Below are positions 26,501-34,731 of a stretch of 64,000 nt of DNA, piece after piece. The stretch comes from Anaerobaca sp035448545 (lineage in GTDB: Bacteria; Planctomycetota; Phycisphaerae; Sedimentisphaerales; Anaerobacaceae), in assembly GCA_035448545.1 (NCBI GenBank), contig DAOTJE010000004.1, positions 186,001 to 250,000 of the forward strand, in the 5' to 3' direction. Both the position numbers and the translations under genes were made by a program. Positions within the stretch are counted from its first letter, which is position 1. Every line of letters begins with the position of its first letter. The notes under the pieces are model-generated. The model did no database searches. It saw only the letters and a list, made by a program, of their open reading frames with translations, and was not told the origin of the DNA.

Positions 26501-28370
26501 CACGCAGGCGAGCTATCGTTACACGTATCAGCCGGCCGCATTGTTCCGTTTCGACAAGCAGGTCCAGGTCCGGGTCACCGCATCGGACCTGGCGGGCAAC
26601 GCCATGACGCCGTATGTCTATTCCTTCACCACCGAGATGCGGGTCTTCGGCGACAACCACCCGGCCAGTTGGGCTCCCGACGACGTCGACAAGACCAGTC
26701 CGGCGACGGTTCGAGACAGCGCCGGCAACATCTGGCTGGCGTACCATGCCGGCGCCGTCGGCCAGAGGGACATCTACATCAGCAAGCTGCCCTTCGGCAA
26801 CGCCAATTTCGCGGGGCCCATCCAGTTGACCACCCACAGCAGCGATCAGTGCTTTCCGGCCATCGCAATCGATGTGGACGACACGCTGTACGTCGTCTGG
26901 CAGGACCGTCGGCGGGGGAACTGGGACATCTACGTCAGCACATCCAGCGACGGCGTGACCTGGTCGACCGAGACCCGAATCACCGATTCCGATGACAACC
27001 AGGTTCGCCCTGTGATCGCCATCGATTCACAGGTACCCAATCGGGCCCACGTCGCCTGGCAGGACGACGGCGCGGGTAATCAGGATATCTACGTGGCGAG
27101 CTCCGACAACGGCTTCACAACCAAGACCGTCTCGCAGGTCACAACGAACGCCGCCGATCAGACGGATCCGGCAGTAGCCGTCGACGCGTCGAACACCGTG
27201 TACCTGGTTTGGACGGACGGACGCAACGGAACGAGCGATCTCTACGGCGCAGCATCCAACAATGGCCCCTGGACGAACGTGCCGGTGGCGACCGGGGCCG
27301 GCAGCCAGTCCGCTCCTGCCGTTGCGGCGGAGGCGACCGGGACGGTCCTTCATTTCGCATGGGTGGACGAGGCGGGCGGAGATGCCAACATCCGGTACGC
27401 ATCGTCGAACGGGCTGCCCGGCAGCCCCCTGGCCGGGACGAACATCGTGGATGACACCTCGGGGGCCGACCAGACCGCACCGGCGATCGTCACAGCCGGC
27501 AGCGCCGGTGACGACCTGAGAGTCTTTGTGTGCTGGGTCGATGAGAGAAACCTCAACGCCAACGGCCGTGATACCGATCTGTACTTCGTGGATGTCTCCG
27601 CAGGCCAGGGGACGAACATCCTGGTCGGCGACGGCGGAACCGGATCGGACCAGAGCGAGCCGGCCGTGGGCGTGGATCGCTACGGCTACCCTTACATTCT
27701 CTGGACCGACAGCCGCAACGTCACGAAGTACGTCTACTACGCCGGAAGCACATACATGGCGCCGACCCCACTCGCCTCGGAATCGGTAATCGCCTCGGCG
27801 GGTCGCACCGTGGGAGTTGCCACGCCGACTTCGGCGGATGATGTCTCCGTGGTGATTCCTGCCAACGCCTGCCCGCACGATGTCACGGTCACGATCACAC
27901 GTCTGCTCCATCCGCAGTCCATCCTGTCGTCGAACGTGCTGGCTTTCGATTTCGGGCCGAGCGGTCTCCGATTCAACCAGCCGGTGACCATCACCATCCC
28001 GTACCTTGCGGCCGACTACCCCGGGGGCACTCCGGTGCCGTGCTGGTACGTCTCCCAGACCGGGACCCTCAGCCAGCAGGACATCACGAACATCCAGGCG
28101 CTGGACGTGTCCGATACGCTCAAGGCGCTGCGCTTCCGGACGACCCACTTCACGCCGTACTACCTGCTCGAATCGTTCGTCGATGGCGATGGCGACGGTA
28201 CGTGGGATGGCGATGGCGGTACCAGCGACGGCGGGGGCGGCGGGGGAGGTGGTTGCTCCCTCTCCCACGCATCGCGCGAAGGCGTCATCGCATTCCTCCT
28301 TCCCTACGCGGTGTTGGCGGCCTACATGATCCTTCTCCGCCGCAGAGATCGAAAACGCAAGTGCGCGTAA
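23553..28370 (+). CDS. Giant secreted beta-helix/propeller protein with C-terminal anchor
   Basis: A 1605-residue multidomain exported protein. GTG 23553 is chosen because GGAGGG lies 8 bases upstream and a signal peptide follows (AAFLVGIAALLLHLVEGADA). In order: an InlB-type bacterial repeat ending in NGFSFAGWNGD, a right-handed beta-helix like those of polysaccharide lyases and epimerases (repeated NNHVYDNGD, NHIHGNGG-type rungs), a fibronectin type III domain (PVGDLAVSGASQNSLTLAW), two Ig-like domains (APVFQTIGDKAVAENATLTF and a second copy starting NHAPVLAAIGNK), a sialidase-like propeller with repeated DLYVVW/NWDIYVST-type blades, and a ZU5-like segment. The end is a glycine run and CSLS, a TM helix (GVIAFLLPYAVLAAYMILL) and RRRDRKRK. 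It is probably anchored at the cell surface and binds or modifies polysaccharide. Confidence 0.85.
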   Translation: MDRREAAFLVGIAALLLHLVEGADAATLTVTAAHGTVTVSPDKGVYEEGEFVRLVPKPENGFSFAGWNGDVVSKSLAVRFPVLGDMVVIAKFAAWTPPIGIPEPDFGIFETYRMYDNPANRNPELTYHQNSEGGYCTHYIDNTDPNATDNGNDFGSPAAPRLTVPEGELPPGSVVEIHGGPYTYGSLSEGYCYPWFTCGGTQAQPVFIRGAPGTLPVHTQMKILVSGSYGVIESLDLVNSTIGTNYQRAAHHLAFRCLEVHGGPPIYTTAILVGDGNHQYLVAYNNHVYDNGDPNYFDENDFHGIMATTREQNHAEHVWIVDNHIHGNGGCAVQLNSWDLDVEYAARHIYIGRNIMHGDGEVAVALKDCADVVVSENLAYDYDPSDFAHSGSDGTGLLVHFERPHENIWILCNEVTNCFNGIRFQDSCYILGNKLWDIRNNRDSTGTGIVGYQSDISATIVDNTIWDADRGIAFGSGTGIALDIANNIIANMNGGSHIYVERSYAADASSISNNLFHEPSTAAKISWGLDNEAFYESLADFQQRTGKGQGCIEADPLFRNAGQGNLRLQQGSPAIDAGTASGIVDEVYDRFQELYGIDIRKDIMGRARPAGGGWDIGAYEYVLEPVGDLAVSGASQNSLTLAWTIPGADGSSDRPGRYDIRYATSAITEANWDAATPAQGEPEPGDVGDSQSFTISGLNPGTTYYIGLKTSNTGGTTISELSNIASAATASSGNRAPVFQTIGDKAVAENATLTFTVGASDGDGDTLTYSASGLPAGASFTPATRVFTWTPTNTQSGTYWVRFGVTDGQIPITQTIAITVAEVVNHAPVLAAIGNKNTNEGVLLSFSISATDSDGDGLTYSATGLPSGANFTGQTFTWVPTYEQAGSYSVTFTASDGELTDSEQITITVANVTPDLTAPVAAADYPSADAIQVPVNPVIGLTVSDAGRGVDANTVTIRVDDQLVYSGNTASYQSAYGVCRRTGTQASYRYTYQPAALFRFDKQVQVRVTASDLAGNAMTPYVYSFTTEMRVFGDNHPASWAPDDVDKTSPATVRDSAGNIWLAYHAGAVGQRDIYISKLPFGNANFAGPIQLTTHSSDQCFPAIAIDVDDTLYVVWQDRRRGNWDIYVSTSSDGVTWSTETRITDSDDNQVRPVIAIDSQVPNRAHVAWQDDGAGNQDIYVASSDNGFTTKTVSQVTTNAADQTDPAVAVDASNTVYLVWTDGRNGTSDLYGAASNNGPWTNVPVATGAGSQSAPAVAAEATGTVLHFAWVDEAGGDANIRYASSNGLPGSPLAGTNIVDDTSGADQTAPAIVTAGSAGDDLRVFVCWVDERNLNANGRDTDLYFVDVSAGQGTNILVGDGGTGSDQSEPAVGVDRYGYPYILWTDSRNVTKYVYYAGSTYMAPTPLASESVIASAGRTVGVATPTSADDVSVVIPANACPHDVTVTITRLLHPQSILSSNVLAFDFGPSGLRFNQPVTITIPYLAADYPGGTPVPCWYVSQTGTLSQQDITNIQALDVSDTLKALRFRTTHFTPYYLLESFVDGDGDGTWDGDGGTSDGGGGGGGGCSLSHASREGVIAFLLPYAVLAAYMILLRRRDRKRKCA

Positions 28371-28467
28371 GCACGCCACATCCGCGGCCTCGCCCAGCCC
28401 CGACACGCATCCCGGAGCACGTCGAGGCCGCTGTCTTGGCGACCGACGCATCATCTCCAAGCCGACC

Positions 28468-29658
28468 ATGACGGCGCCTATCGATTGCATTCCGACCCTT
28501 GACTACGAGATCTTCGGGAATGGGTTGGGTGACGTCCGAAGAGATGTCATCGAGCCGGCCCATCGCATCCTGGATCTCTGTAATACGCATGGCGCAAAGA
28601 TGACGATCTTCTTCGAAGTGGCGGAGTACTGGGCGTTCGAGCGCTATGATGCGCCGCTTCGCGCCCGTCTGGGCTACTCGCCGTACGAAGAGATGAGGAA
28701 ACAGGCGGGCGATGCGATCGCGCATGGCCACGATGTCCAACTGCATCTTCATCCTCAGTGGATCGACGCTGCATATGAGGACAATACGTGGCGGCTGAAC
28801 ACCTCCTGGTGGCGGCTGGCCGATCTGCCCGATGGTCCGAAAGACCGGGACGGCATGGCATCCGTTGCCGGCATGTTGCACAGGGGCAAGAATACACTGG
28901 AGGAAATGCTTAGGCCTGTCAAGGCGGACTACGAGTGCATTTGCCTTCGCGCGGGTGGCTTTTGTGCGCAGCCGTCGCAGCACATCATTGCCGCCATGAA
29001 AGAGCTCGGATTGCGGGGCGACAGTTCCGTTGTGAAAGGATACAGAAAGGCTGTCGCCGCAACCGGCGTCACCCTGGTCGATTACACGCACATCACCACG
29101 GAAAAGACCGCGTGGTGGACGACGGGGGATGAACTCACTGCCGAAGGCAAGCCTGGCGAGCATGTGCTCGAATTGCCGGTAAGTTCAGAGACACGGCCCT
29201 ACTGGACGAATCTCAGATGGACGACGGTCCGCGCGGCGATCAGACGCAGACAATCGGAGCGCCTCGGTTGTGCCGCCCGGAGCGAAGCGAAGAAGTTCAG
29301 TTCCGTTCCCTCGCTTCGTGCCGCACTCCAGAGAGCGTTGACAAGTCAGGCCATCATGTTCGACTACTGCAAGTTGTCCAGCCGGGACATGCTGCGACGG
29401 GTGCAGAAGCACGCCCGACGCGGCGGCGGGCCTCTTGTGTTGATCGGACACACCAAAGACTTCGTCAACGACATGCACTTCGAGCGGTTCTTGGCTCGGA
29501 TGCGCGAAGACGGTCACACAAGATTTCGGACCATGTCTGAAGTTGTTCAGGACATGAGTGACGCTCTCACAGCCCAGGCAGGGTGCGAGGCAGCGCAGCC
29601 GGTTCCATTGCAGCCGGCCGGCGCGGCCCGAATCCATGACCCTGAATCGACGGCCTGA
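28468..29658 (+). CDS. Polysaccharide deacetylase-like protein
   Basis: A 396-residue protein with a NodB-type (CE4) fold. The metal-binding Asp is in PTLDYEIFGNG and the two histidines in AHGHDVQLHLHPQW, with FVNDMHFERFLARM and FVNDMH-like features near the end. CE4 enzymes remove N-acetyl groups from amino sugars. The divergent N-terminus and long insert between the motifs resemble deacetylase-like proteins found in exosortase clusters, so the substrate is unclear. It has no signal peptide, so it appears cytoplasmic. It starts 97 bases after the giant surface protein and ends 27 bases before the YdcF-like gene. Confidence 0.8.
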   Translation: MTAPIDCIPTLDYEIFGNGLGDVRRDVIEPAHRILDLCNTHGAKMTIFFEVAEYWAFERYDAPLRARLGYSPYEEMRKQAGDAIAHGHDVQLHLHPQWIDAAYEDNTWRLNTSWWRLADLPDGPKDRDGMASVAGMLHRGKNTLEEMLRPVKADYECICLRAGGFCAQPSQHIIAAMKELGLRGDSSVVKGYRKAVAATGVTLVDYTHITTEKTAWWTTGDELTAEGKPGEHVLELPVSSETRPYWTNLRWTTVRAAIRRRQSERLGCAARSEAKKFSSVPSLRAALQRALTSQAIMFDYCKLSSRDMLRRVQKHARRGGGPLVLIGHTKDFVNDMHFERFLARMREDGHTRFRTMSEVVQDMSDALTAQAGCEAAQPVPLQPAGAARIHDPESTA

Positions 29659-29685
29659 AGCATCGCGCGGCAACCGGACAGTCAT

Positions 29686-30339
29686 ATGCCGATTCGCCTG
29701 AAGCTCTTCGTCAAGAAACCGATCTACGTGCCCACGCTTGCCGGCTGGCTTCTGCTGCTGGCCGTCATGGTGGGGCTGTCGTTTCTGTGCGTGCATGGCG
29801 TCTATCCGTTCTTGGCGTACGAGAGGACCATCGACGCCGACGTGTTCATTACCGAGGGATGGGTGCCGGACCACACTCTGGATCAGAGTCTGCCGATGTT
29901 CACAGCCGGCCCGGACCGGCTCGTCATCGCCACCGGCGGGCCGATCGGCGTGGGGTCTCATCTGTCGCAGTACAAGAGCTATGCCGAGCTGACGGCCGCG
30001 ACGCTGGTGAAGCTGGGAGTCAAAGAAGACCAGATCGTGGCCGTCCCCTATCCAGCGGTGAAAAGAGGCCGGACCTATGCGGCGGCCCTTGCCGTCCGCC
30101 AGTGGCTCCAGAAGAACCCCCACGTCAAGCGGGCGAACCTGGTCACCACCGGACCTCATGCCCGAAGGAGTCTCCTCACCTTCAAGAAAGTTCTGCCGCG
30201 CACATTCGAATTGGGGGTCTGCGTAATCGCTCCGCAAGATTACGATCCGCAGCGGTGGTGGACCTACAGCGAAGGATGTCGCACGGTGGTCTCCGAGGCG
30301 ATTGCATACGCCTATGCTCGACTGATCGGCGTGCGCTGA
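29686..30339 (+). CDS. YdcF/SanA-like (DUF218) membrane protein
   Basis: A 217-residue protein with one N-terminal TM segment (AGWLLLLAVMVGLSFLCVHG) and a DUF218 domain: DADVFITEGWVPD, DRLVIATGG, TLVKLGVKEDQIVAVPYPA, RGRTYAAALAVRQWL and NLVTTGPHARRS. Family members (SanA, ElyC, YdcF) affect envelope integrity and exopolysaccharide or peptidoglycan metabolism by an unknown reaction, and they recur in exosortase/EpsI gene neighbourhoods. It ends 7 bases before the alpha-toroid gene. Confidence 0.85.
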   Translation: MPIRLKLFVKKPIYVPTLAGWLLLLAVMVGLSFLCVHGVYPFLAYERTIDADVFITEGWVPDHTLDQSLPMFTAGPDRLVIATGGPIGVGSHLSQYKSYAELTAATLVKLGVKEDQIVAVPYPAVKRGRTYAAALAVRQWLQKNPHVKRANLVTTGPHARRSLLTFKKVLPRTFELGVCVIAPQDYDPQRWWTYSEGCRTVVSEAIAYAYARLIGVR

Positions 30340-30346
30340 GACAGTG

Positions 30347-31540
30347 ATGCTCCAACTGACCCATCCAACCGGGGTGGACGTCACCGAGGCCCTGAACGGT
30401 CTGCTGGGCTTCGTGGAATCGTCGGACTACGCCGGCTACGATCCCTACGACGCCCTGAACAGCCCGCTGATTCGACGGCTGAGCGCCAAATCGAAGTGGG
30501 CTCGCATGGCGTTCACTCAGGCCCTGCGCCGCTGCCCTGTGAACCTGCGCCCGCTGCTGGGGATCAAGAAGGGACACAACCCCAAGGGGATCGGCCTGTT
30601 CCTGTGGGGATATGCCAGGCTGTTCAGGCTCTATCAGCGGGAAGAGGACCTCGACAAGACCTGCTATCTGCTCGATCTGCTCGACCGATTGAAATCGCCC
30701 GGTTGCTCCGGCCACGCCTGGGGCTACAACTTCGACTGGCAGTCACGGGCCTTCCTGCGTCCGCGAGGGGTCCCCACCATCGTCAATACGTCCTTCATCG
30801 GCCATGCCCTGCTGGACTGCTACGCCTGCACCGGTCTGCAAAAGGCCCTGGATATGGCCGTCCCGATCAAGGAGTTTCTCCTGAACGATCTTCATCGGAC
30901 GCACGAGGGAGATTCGTTCTGCTTCAGCTACACGCCGGTCGATACGGACGTGGTCCACAACGCCAACCTGCTGGGCGCCTCCATTCTCCTGCGGCTGGGC
31001 AAACACACCCGGGATTCGCTCTGTGAAGACGCGGCCCGGTCCAGTCTGGCGTACTCCATGCGGTACCAGCAGGAAGACGGATCGTGGTACTATGGAAACA
31101 CGCGGGCCTACCGCTGGATCGATTCGTTCCATACGGGTTTCAACCTCGAGGCGCTGCGGTACTTCCTCAACGAAGACGGCGCGGAGCACTATCGCCAGGC
31201 GTACGACAGAGGCGTTCGCTACTACGCGGACCACTTCTTCCTCGACGACGGCACGCCGAAGTATTACCACGACCGCGTCTATCCGATCGACATCCACGCG
31301 TCCGCCCAGGCGATCAGTTTCTTCTCCGCGATGGGACCGGCGTGGCGCGATCTGACGCAGCGCGTCCTGACGTGGATGCTCCGCAACATGCGCAGTCCCC
31401 GGGGATACTTCTACTCGCGACGCACACGCTGCTTCACCAACCGGATACCGTACATGCGCTGGGCGCAGGCGTGGGTGTTCCACGCGCTGACGCAATACCT
31501 GCTTTGTTCCGTCTCTTCTGACACAACACAAGGGCAATGA
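30347..31540 (+). CDS. Alpha/alpha-toroid protein, possible glycan hydrolase or epimerase
   Basis: A 397-residue cytoplasmic-type protein. It is rich in helix-and-loop repeats with conserved aromatic/Asn patches such as HAWGYNFDWQSRAFLRPRG, PTIVNTSFIGHALLDCY, VVHNANLLGAS, YQQEDGSWYYGNTRAYRWID and SFHTGFNLEALRYFL. This pattern is typical of six-hairpin glycosidases and AGE-type epimerases. No catalytic pair can be assigned safely. It stands between the YdcF-like gene and EpsI with single-digit spacing, so it is part of the exosortase operon and probably handles a polysaccharide intermediate. ATG 30347 is used rather than GTG 30344. Confidence 0.7.
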   Translation: MLQLTHPTGVDVTEALNGLLGFVESSDYAGYDPYDALNSPLIRRLSAKSKWARMAFTQALRRCPVNLRPLLGIKKGHNPKGIGLFLWGYARLFRLYQREEDLDKTCYLLDLLDRLKSPGCSGHAWGYNFDWQSRAFLRPRGVPTIVNTSFIGHALLDCYACTGLQKALDMAVPIKEFLLNDLHRTHEGDSFCFSYTPVDTDVVHNANLLGASILLRLGKHTRDSLCEDAARSSLAYSMRYQQEDGSWYYGNTRAYRWIDSFHTGFNLEALRYFLNEDGAEHYRQAYDRGVRYYADHFFLDDGTPKYYHDRVYPIDIHASAQAISFFSAMGPAWRDLTQRVLTWMLRNMRSPRGYFYSRRTRCFTNRIPYMRWAQAWVFHALTQYLLCSVSSDTTQGQ

Positions 31541-31541
31541 A

Positions 31542-32246
31542 ATGACTGAGAAGAACACGTCCTCCTCACGCCGGGCCACGGTCGCCGTGGCGGTGGCGGG
31601 GGTCTTGATGCTGCTGTTCGGGTTGGGCTATCGCGCCGTGGAGGCCAAGATGGAGGCCCCGGTCAACACGACGCCGGTCTCGCAGGAGTCACTGGACCGC
31701 CTGCCGCTGGTGATCGGCGGCTGGACCGGCCGCGATACGCCGATCGATGCGAACATCATCGAGGCCACCGACACCGATGCGCACGTCAGTCGCCAGTACG
31801 TCTCCAATACCGGCTTCGGGGCGGTCTCCCTGTGGATCGCCTCCGGCGTGCGGGCCCGCGACCTCATGCCGCACCGCCCGGAAGTCTGCTACACCGGCAG
31901 CGGCTACACCTTGGTCAAGCACGAGGTGCCCGATCTGCCGCTCGCCGACGGGGGCGTTCTGCCGTGCAACGCGATGCAGTTCTCACGTGGCGTATTGAAC
32001 AATAACCGCGTTCTCGTCTTGTACTACTACCTTGTCGACGGGCAGCACTGCCGCGACGTCTCCGAGTGGCGCTACAAGCTGCTCTGGACACGGATCGGAT
32101 ACATCGCCCAGGTCCAGGTCGTCGCGGGAATCGCCGAGACCACGTCGGTGGAGGCCGCCATGCATTCGGCGAGCGATTTTGCCGTCCAATCGGCCCCGCT
32201 GATCGCGGCCCTGTTCCATGGCCCGGAAGCGACCGGCGGCGAATGA
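31542..32246 (+). CDS. epsI: EpsI family protein (exosortase-associated)
   Basis: A 234-residue exported or membrane-anchored protein with an N-terminal hydrophobic helix (ATVAVAVAGVLMLLFGLGY). The EpsI signature is LPLVIGGWTGRD followed by HRPEVCYTGSGYTLV and VLYYYLVDGQHCRD. EpsI is found next to, or fused with, exosortases and is needed for exopolysaccharide production in model systems, although its reaction is unknown. It starts 1 base after the alpha-toroid gene and ends 37 bases before the preferred exosortase start. Confidence 0.93.
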   Translation: MTEKNTSSSRRATVAVAVAGVLMLLFGLGYRAVEAKMEAPVNTTPVSQESLDRLPLVIGGWTGRDTPIDANIIEATDTDAHVSRQYVSNTGFGAVSLWIASGVRARDLMPHRPEVCYTGSGYTLVKHEVPDLPLADGGVLPCNAMQFSRGVLNNNRVLVLYYYLVDGQHCRDVSEWRYKLLWTRIGYIAQVQVVAGIAETTSVEAAMHSASDFAVQSAPLIAALFHGPEATGGE

Positions 32247-32283
32247 GACAACAAACCTCGCGAAATTGCTGGGGGAAACGAAA

Positions 32284-33234
32284 GTGGTGGATCGCATAAT
32301 TCGACGCAGAGTTGCCGTAGCACGATCCGACGAGGGTCTGCTGTCCGACACCGTCGCCAGGCTGATTCCCGCCGTGGCGCTCCTACTGGCCATCACGGCC
32401 TGGGCCTACTGGTCGACCATGGTGGACCTGTTCAAGGAGTGGCAGGCAGACGACGACTACTCCGCAGGCCAGCTCGTCCCGCTGGTGGCCGTCTTCTTCG
32501 TCTGGGTGGCTCGCAAACGCCTGGCTGGCCTGACGTTGCGGCCCTGCTGGGCGGGCGGGCTGGCCCTGCTGCTCCTGGCGCAGGCGGCCCGGGCCTATGG
32601 CGTGCTGTTCCTCTTCGAATCGGCGGACCGCTACTCGCTCGTGCTGACCATCGTGGCCCTGGTCCTGCTGGTGGCCGGGACCGAGGTTGTCTGGCGCGTC
32701 AAGTGGATTCTGCTGTTCCTGTTCCTGATGGTCCCTCTGCCCGGCCGCATCCATAACCTCATCAACGGCCCGCTCCAGAGCTTCGCCTCCACCGGCTCGG
32801 TGTTCGTCCTGGAGGCGTTCGGCGTCCGCGTCAGCCAGCAGGGCAACGTCGTCACGCTCGATGGGCGGATTCCGATGGCCGTCGCCGAGGCGTGCAGCGG
32901 CCTCCGCATGCTCACCGCCTTCATCATCGTCGCCGCCTTCATCGCCTACATGGTCAAACGCCCCATGTGGCAGAAGACCGTCCTTGTCTTGTCCAGTATT
33001 CCCGTAGCGGTGCTATGCAATATCCTGCGTCTCGTGGCCACCGCCGTCCTCTTCCTGCACGCCAGCACGGAAACAGCCGAAAAATTCTTCCACGATTTTG
33101 CCGGCCTGGTGATGATGCCGGCCGCCGTCATGCTCATGTTCGGCCAGCTCTGGCTCCTCGCCGCCATCACCACGACCGAAAAAAAGCCCCAAAAGGCCGT
33201 CATTATAGGGCGGCAAAAAGTCCGCGCCACGTAG
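32284..33234 (+). CDS. Exosortase (EpsH family) transpeptidase
   Basis: A 316-residue polytopic membrane cysteine transpeptidase that recognises C-terminal sorting tails, cleaves them and transfers the protein to an envelope component. All three catalytic residues are visible: Cys in AEACSGLRML, Arg in CNILRLVATAVL and His in FFHDFAGLVMMP. About eight hydrophobic segments flank them. The start is uncertain: ATG 32218 would overlap EpsI by 29 bases, while GTG 32284 follows GGGGGA and is preferred. Its likely substrates are the proteins with VPxPGA tails encoded just downstream. The subfamily cannot be named with certainty. Confidence 0.93.
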   Translation: MVDRIIRRRVAVARSDEGLLSDTVARLIPAVALLLAITAWAYWSTMVDLFKEWQADDDYSAGQLVPLVAVFFVWVARKRLAGLTLRPCWAGGLALLLLAQAARAYGVLFLFESADRYSLVLTIVALVLLVAGTEVVWRVKWILLFLFLMVPLPGRIHNLINGPLQSFASTGSVFVLEAFGVRVSQQGNVVTLDGRIPMAVAEACSGLRMLTAFIIVAAFIAYMVKRPMWQKTVLVLSSIPVAVLCNILRLVATAVLFLHASTETAEKFFHDFAGLVMMPAAVMLMFGQLWLLAAITTTEKKPQKAVIIGRQKVRAT

Positions 33235-33278
33235 GAACGACACCTGTAAGTTTATCTAAATTTTCATCTATAATTCGC

Positions 33279-33307
33279 TTGATCTTGCCTATCCTTTCAG
33301 GTAGAAT
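33279..33307 (+). promoter_or_regulatory. Sigma70-like promoter for the first sorting-tail gene
   Basis: A -35 box TTGATC (33279-33284) and a -10 box TAGAAT (33302-33307) with 17-base spacing, in an AT-rich patch just after the exosortase gene. It gives a leader of about 70 bases before ATG 33385 and suggests that the surface protein can be expressed independently of the biosynthetic operon. Confidence 0.6.
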
Positions 33308-33384
33308 GTATTCGAGTGTGGTTTGCTGCGCCCTCAACAGGGGCACTCAAAAAAGTCAATTGAACGAGGAAGGCAGGCAGGGCT

Positions 33385-33969
33385 ATGGTGAAGAGAGCGA
33401 TTTTAGCGGTAGTGATTGCGTCCGTGCTGGCGGCGCCGACGTTCGCAGACATGAAGGTTCAGATCTACGACGGCTTTGGAACTACCAACGGTGGGGAGTT
33501 TCGTGCGAAAGTGCTGGAAGACCCCATCGGCATCTACAACAAGGGCGATTTCATCAGCACTTTCTGCCTGGAGACCAAGGAGTACCTGTCGATTGGCGGC
33601 ATTTACTACGTGACCCTGAGCGACAACGCAATCCAGGGTGGAGTAGGTCCGGCTGGAGACCCTCTCGACGACCAGAGCAAGAAGATCTACAACTACTGGC
33701 TGGATACGCTGACGCACAATGCGTCTAACGCGGACGATGTCCAAAATGCCCTCTGGTACCAGGAAGGCGAAGGGGGATCATCGAACTATCTCAACAGCAT
33801 CACTGCCAGCGCGGCCAACGTGAAGGTGATGAATCTCTGGACGGGTGCTCCCTACCAGGGCTATGCACAAGACCTGCTGGTCCGCGTGCCTCTGCCTGGG
33901 GCGGTTCTGCTGGGTGTTCTGGGCATGGGAGTGGCGGGCCTTCGGCTGCGGAGACGGACCGAGAGGTAG
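33385..33969 (+). CDS. Secreted protein with VPxPGA exosortase sorting tail
   Basis: A 194-residue exported protein with a signal peptide (AILAVVIASVLAAPTFA), a small beta-rich body and a tripartite C-terminal sorting signal: the motif VPLPGA, the hydrophobic helix VLLGVLGMGVAGL and the basic end RLRRRTER. The body includes FISTFCLETKEYLSIGGIYY, resembling anchor-type domains of PEP-CTERM proteins. It is a predicted exosortase substrate. Its own promoter lies at 33279-33307, and a large stem-loop follows at 34006-34057. Confidence 0.85.
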   Translation: MVKRAILAVVIASVLAAPTFADMKVQIYDGFGTTNGGEFRAKVLEDPIGIYNKGDFISTFCLETKEYLSIGGIYYVTLSDNAIQGGVGPAGDPLDDQSKKIYNYWLDTLTHNASNADDVQNALWYQEGEGGSSNYLNSITASAANVKVMNLWTGAPYQGYAQDLLVRVPLPGAVLLGVLGMGVAGLRLRRRTER

Positions 33970-34005
33970 TCTGTTGCCCTAAGTCATTTGCAGACAGGCA
34001 ATAAC

Positions 34006-34057
34006 ACAAAGCTTGACCCCTTCCGACGCCTTTCGGACGCCGGAAGGGGGGCTTTGT
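34006..34057 (+). terminator. Large stem-loop after the first sorting-tail gene
   Basis: The outer arms ACAAAGC (34006-34012) and GCTTTGT (34051-34057) and the inner arms CCCCTTCCG (34017-34025) and CGGAAGGGG (34041-34049) form a long, nearly continuous hairpin. The downstream bases are A-rich rather than T-rich, so it may act as a weak terminator or as an RNA-stability element. Confidence 0.55.
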
Positions 34058-34089
34058 AGAAAAATTCGTTAAAATCCGCGAACTGGGCC

Positions 34090-34119
34090 TTGACAAAATG
34101 GGCAAGCCGGTGGTACAGT
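34090..34119 (+). promoter_or_regulatory. Sigma70-like promoter
   Basis: A perfect -35 box TTGACA (34090-34095) and a -10 box TACAGT (34114-34119) with 18-base spacing. It lies 43 bases before ATG 34163. Confidence 0.55.
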
Positions 34120-34162
34120 ATCGCTGGTTATATGGTTCACGGAGTGAAGGGTTGGTGATCTC

Positions 34163-34723
34163 ATGGTCGAGGTGAGAAGGACAATCCTTGCGGTTGCGGC
34201 GGTCCTCGTCGTGACCGCTGCTGTGCGCGCCGACGTCACGCCTGTGACGGCGGACCCAGCGCACGGTCTCGACCAGGCAGGCTGCCGGGAGGTCCTGCTG
34301 TTCGGTGTCTCCGAACGCGCCGGCCTCGTGGGCGATGCGGCTTCTCCAACGGTACACGTGCCGAGCGAAGAGCCCGCCGGCGCCGACGAGGCCATCGCCC
34401 TCAAGGACGGCCGCAGCAGCTTCGATTTCTGCCTTTACGCCCTGATCGGGCTGGGCATGTGCCGCTCGGGCCACTGGGTCCGCCGTTGCTCCTTCGGCTT
34501 CATCCCTGAATGGTACCACAGCGGTGCTCCGCAGCAGATTGGCCACAGCCATGCTGTGGGGCCCGATGCTTTCTGTCATGCGGCGGCCTGCTTCGTCCAG
34601 CCGGACGAGATGCCCGACCGCCTCATGCCCCTCTACCGCGCCGGGACCATCCCGATCCTGGTGCGCACCTCGCAATCCATCTCCGACGTACTTACCTCTC
34701 GCGCCCCTCCGAGCATGTCGTAG
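34163..34723 (+). CDS. Exported cysteine-containing protein of unknown family
   Basis: A 186-residue protein with a signal peptide (TILAVAAVLVVTAAVRA) and no exosortase tail. The second half contains FDFCLYALIGLGMCRSGHWV, FGFIPEWYHSGAPQQIGHSH and several Cys, His and Pro residues, which suggests a conserved functional region, possibly metal-binding. I do not recognise the family with confidence. It has its own promoter and stands between two exosortase-substrate genes. Two tandem hairpins follow its stop. It may be a chaperone or regulator of the sorted proteins, but this is only context. Confidence 0.65.
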   Translation: MVEVRRTILAVAAVLVVTAAVRADVTPVTADPAHGLDQAGCREVLLFGVSERAGLVGDAASPTVHVPSEEPAGADEAIALKDGRSSFDFCLYALIGLGMCRSGHWVRRCSFGFIPEWYHSGAPQQIGHSHAVGPDAFCHAAACFVQPDEMPDRLMPLYRAGTIPILVRTSQSISDVLTSRAPPSMS

Positions 34724-34731
34724 AAGAATCC

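Noticed and set aside
34006..34057. Strong intrinsic terminator call for the stem-loop
   Set aside because: The stem is excellent but the following bases are A-rich instead of T-rich, so it is listed only as a stem-loop with moderate confidence.
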